Part shown: positions 5,360 through 5,422 of the stretch, in pieces | Position numbering within the stretch: the stretch's first letter is position 1 | How the letters are laid out: each line of letters begins with the position of its first letter | NCBI GenBank assembly: GCA_903860085.1 | Contig: CAIOPD010000101.1 | Coordinates: 1-5,422 of the forward strand | DNA: 5,422 bases | Direction: 5' to 3' | Source of the DNA: an uncultured Pseudomonadota bacterium | Lineage (GTDB): Bacteria > Pseudomonadota > Gammaproteobacteria > Burkholderiales > Methylophilaceae | Translations under genes and position numbers: made by a program | The notes under the pieces: model-generated | Databases searched by the model: none | Seen by the model: only the letters and a program-made list of their open reading frames with translations | What the model was told of the DNA's origin: nothing

Positions 5360-5422
5360 ATGCTAGAAAACTTAACCGACCGCCTACAGGGCGTGATTAA
5401 AAATTTACGTGGCCAAGCGCGA
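5360..5422 (+). CDS. ffh: Signal recognition particle protein Ffh (5' end only)
   Basis: Only the first 21 codons are present and the gene runs off the window end. The residues MLENLTDRLQGVIKNLRGQAR match the start of the Ffh N-domain; E. coli Ffh begins MFDNLTDRLSRTLRN. Ffh is the GTPase that, with 4.5S RNA, binds signal sequences on nascent membrane proteins and brings the ribosome to FtsY at the inner membrane. The GTPase G-domain and methionine-rich M-domain would lie outside the window. AAGAG (5349-5353) sits six bases before ATG 5360 and serves as ribosome binding site. Divergence from a ypjD-like gene, as in E. coli, supports the identification despite the short fragment. Confidence 0.92.
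   Translation, partial: MLENLTDRLQGVIKNLRGQAR

Overview
This window reads as ordinary chromosome from a Gram-negative betaproteobacterium. The best guess is a moderate-GC methylotroph-type lineage (Methylophilaceae or a relative). That placement is inferred from protein style, codon use and gene order, not from a marker gene. No mobile element, CRISPR array, tRNA, rRNA, phage gene or defence system was seen, and every full-length protein belongs to a known family.

Layout. Positions 61-843 (+) encode phosphatidylserine synthase (pssA) and 1257-2795 (+) encode 2-isopropylmalate synthase (leuA). From memory, pssA next to leuA, downstream of ilv genes, is a recurring betaproteobacterial arrangement. 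Between them lies a 413-nt gap, the only large non-coding stretch. It holds a good sigma70-like promoter (913-941), an inverted repeat upstream of it (871-896), a leucine-rich small reading frame (951-1109) and several stem-loops ahead of the leuA ribosome binding site. A stem-loop at 2806-2838 probably ends the leuA transcript. Next come a ten-helix EamA/DMT exporter resembling YedA (2892-3779, TTG start) and, after a single base, a HAD-IB phosphatase-like hydrolase (3781-4452). These two look co-transcribed. Converging on them from the minus strand is a 268-residue CcsA/YpjD-type membrane protein (4472-5278). Divergent from that, the first 21 codons of ffh (5360-5422) run off the window end. 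The ypjD-ffh pairing is also seen in E. coli.

How the parts fit: pssA makes phosphatidylserine for phosphatidylethanolamine synthesis, leuA commits carbon to leucine, the DMT protein probably exports a small metabolite, the HAD enzyme probably removes phosphate from an unidentified small molecule, YpjD is a membrane protein of the cytochrome c assembly family, and Ffh is the signal recognition particle GTPase. They do not form one pathway.

The most interesting part is the leuA 5' leader. It has some ingredients of leucine-responsive attenuation but no U-tract terminator, so it is offered as a hypothesis. I did not find a convincing undescribed system.
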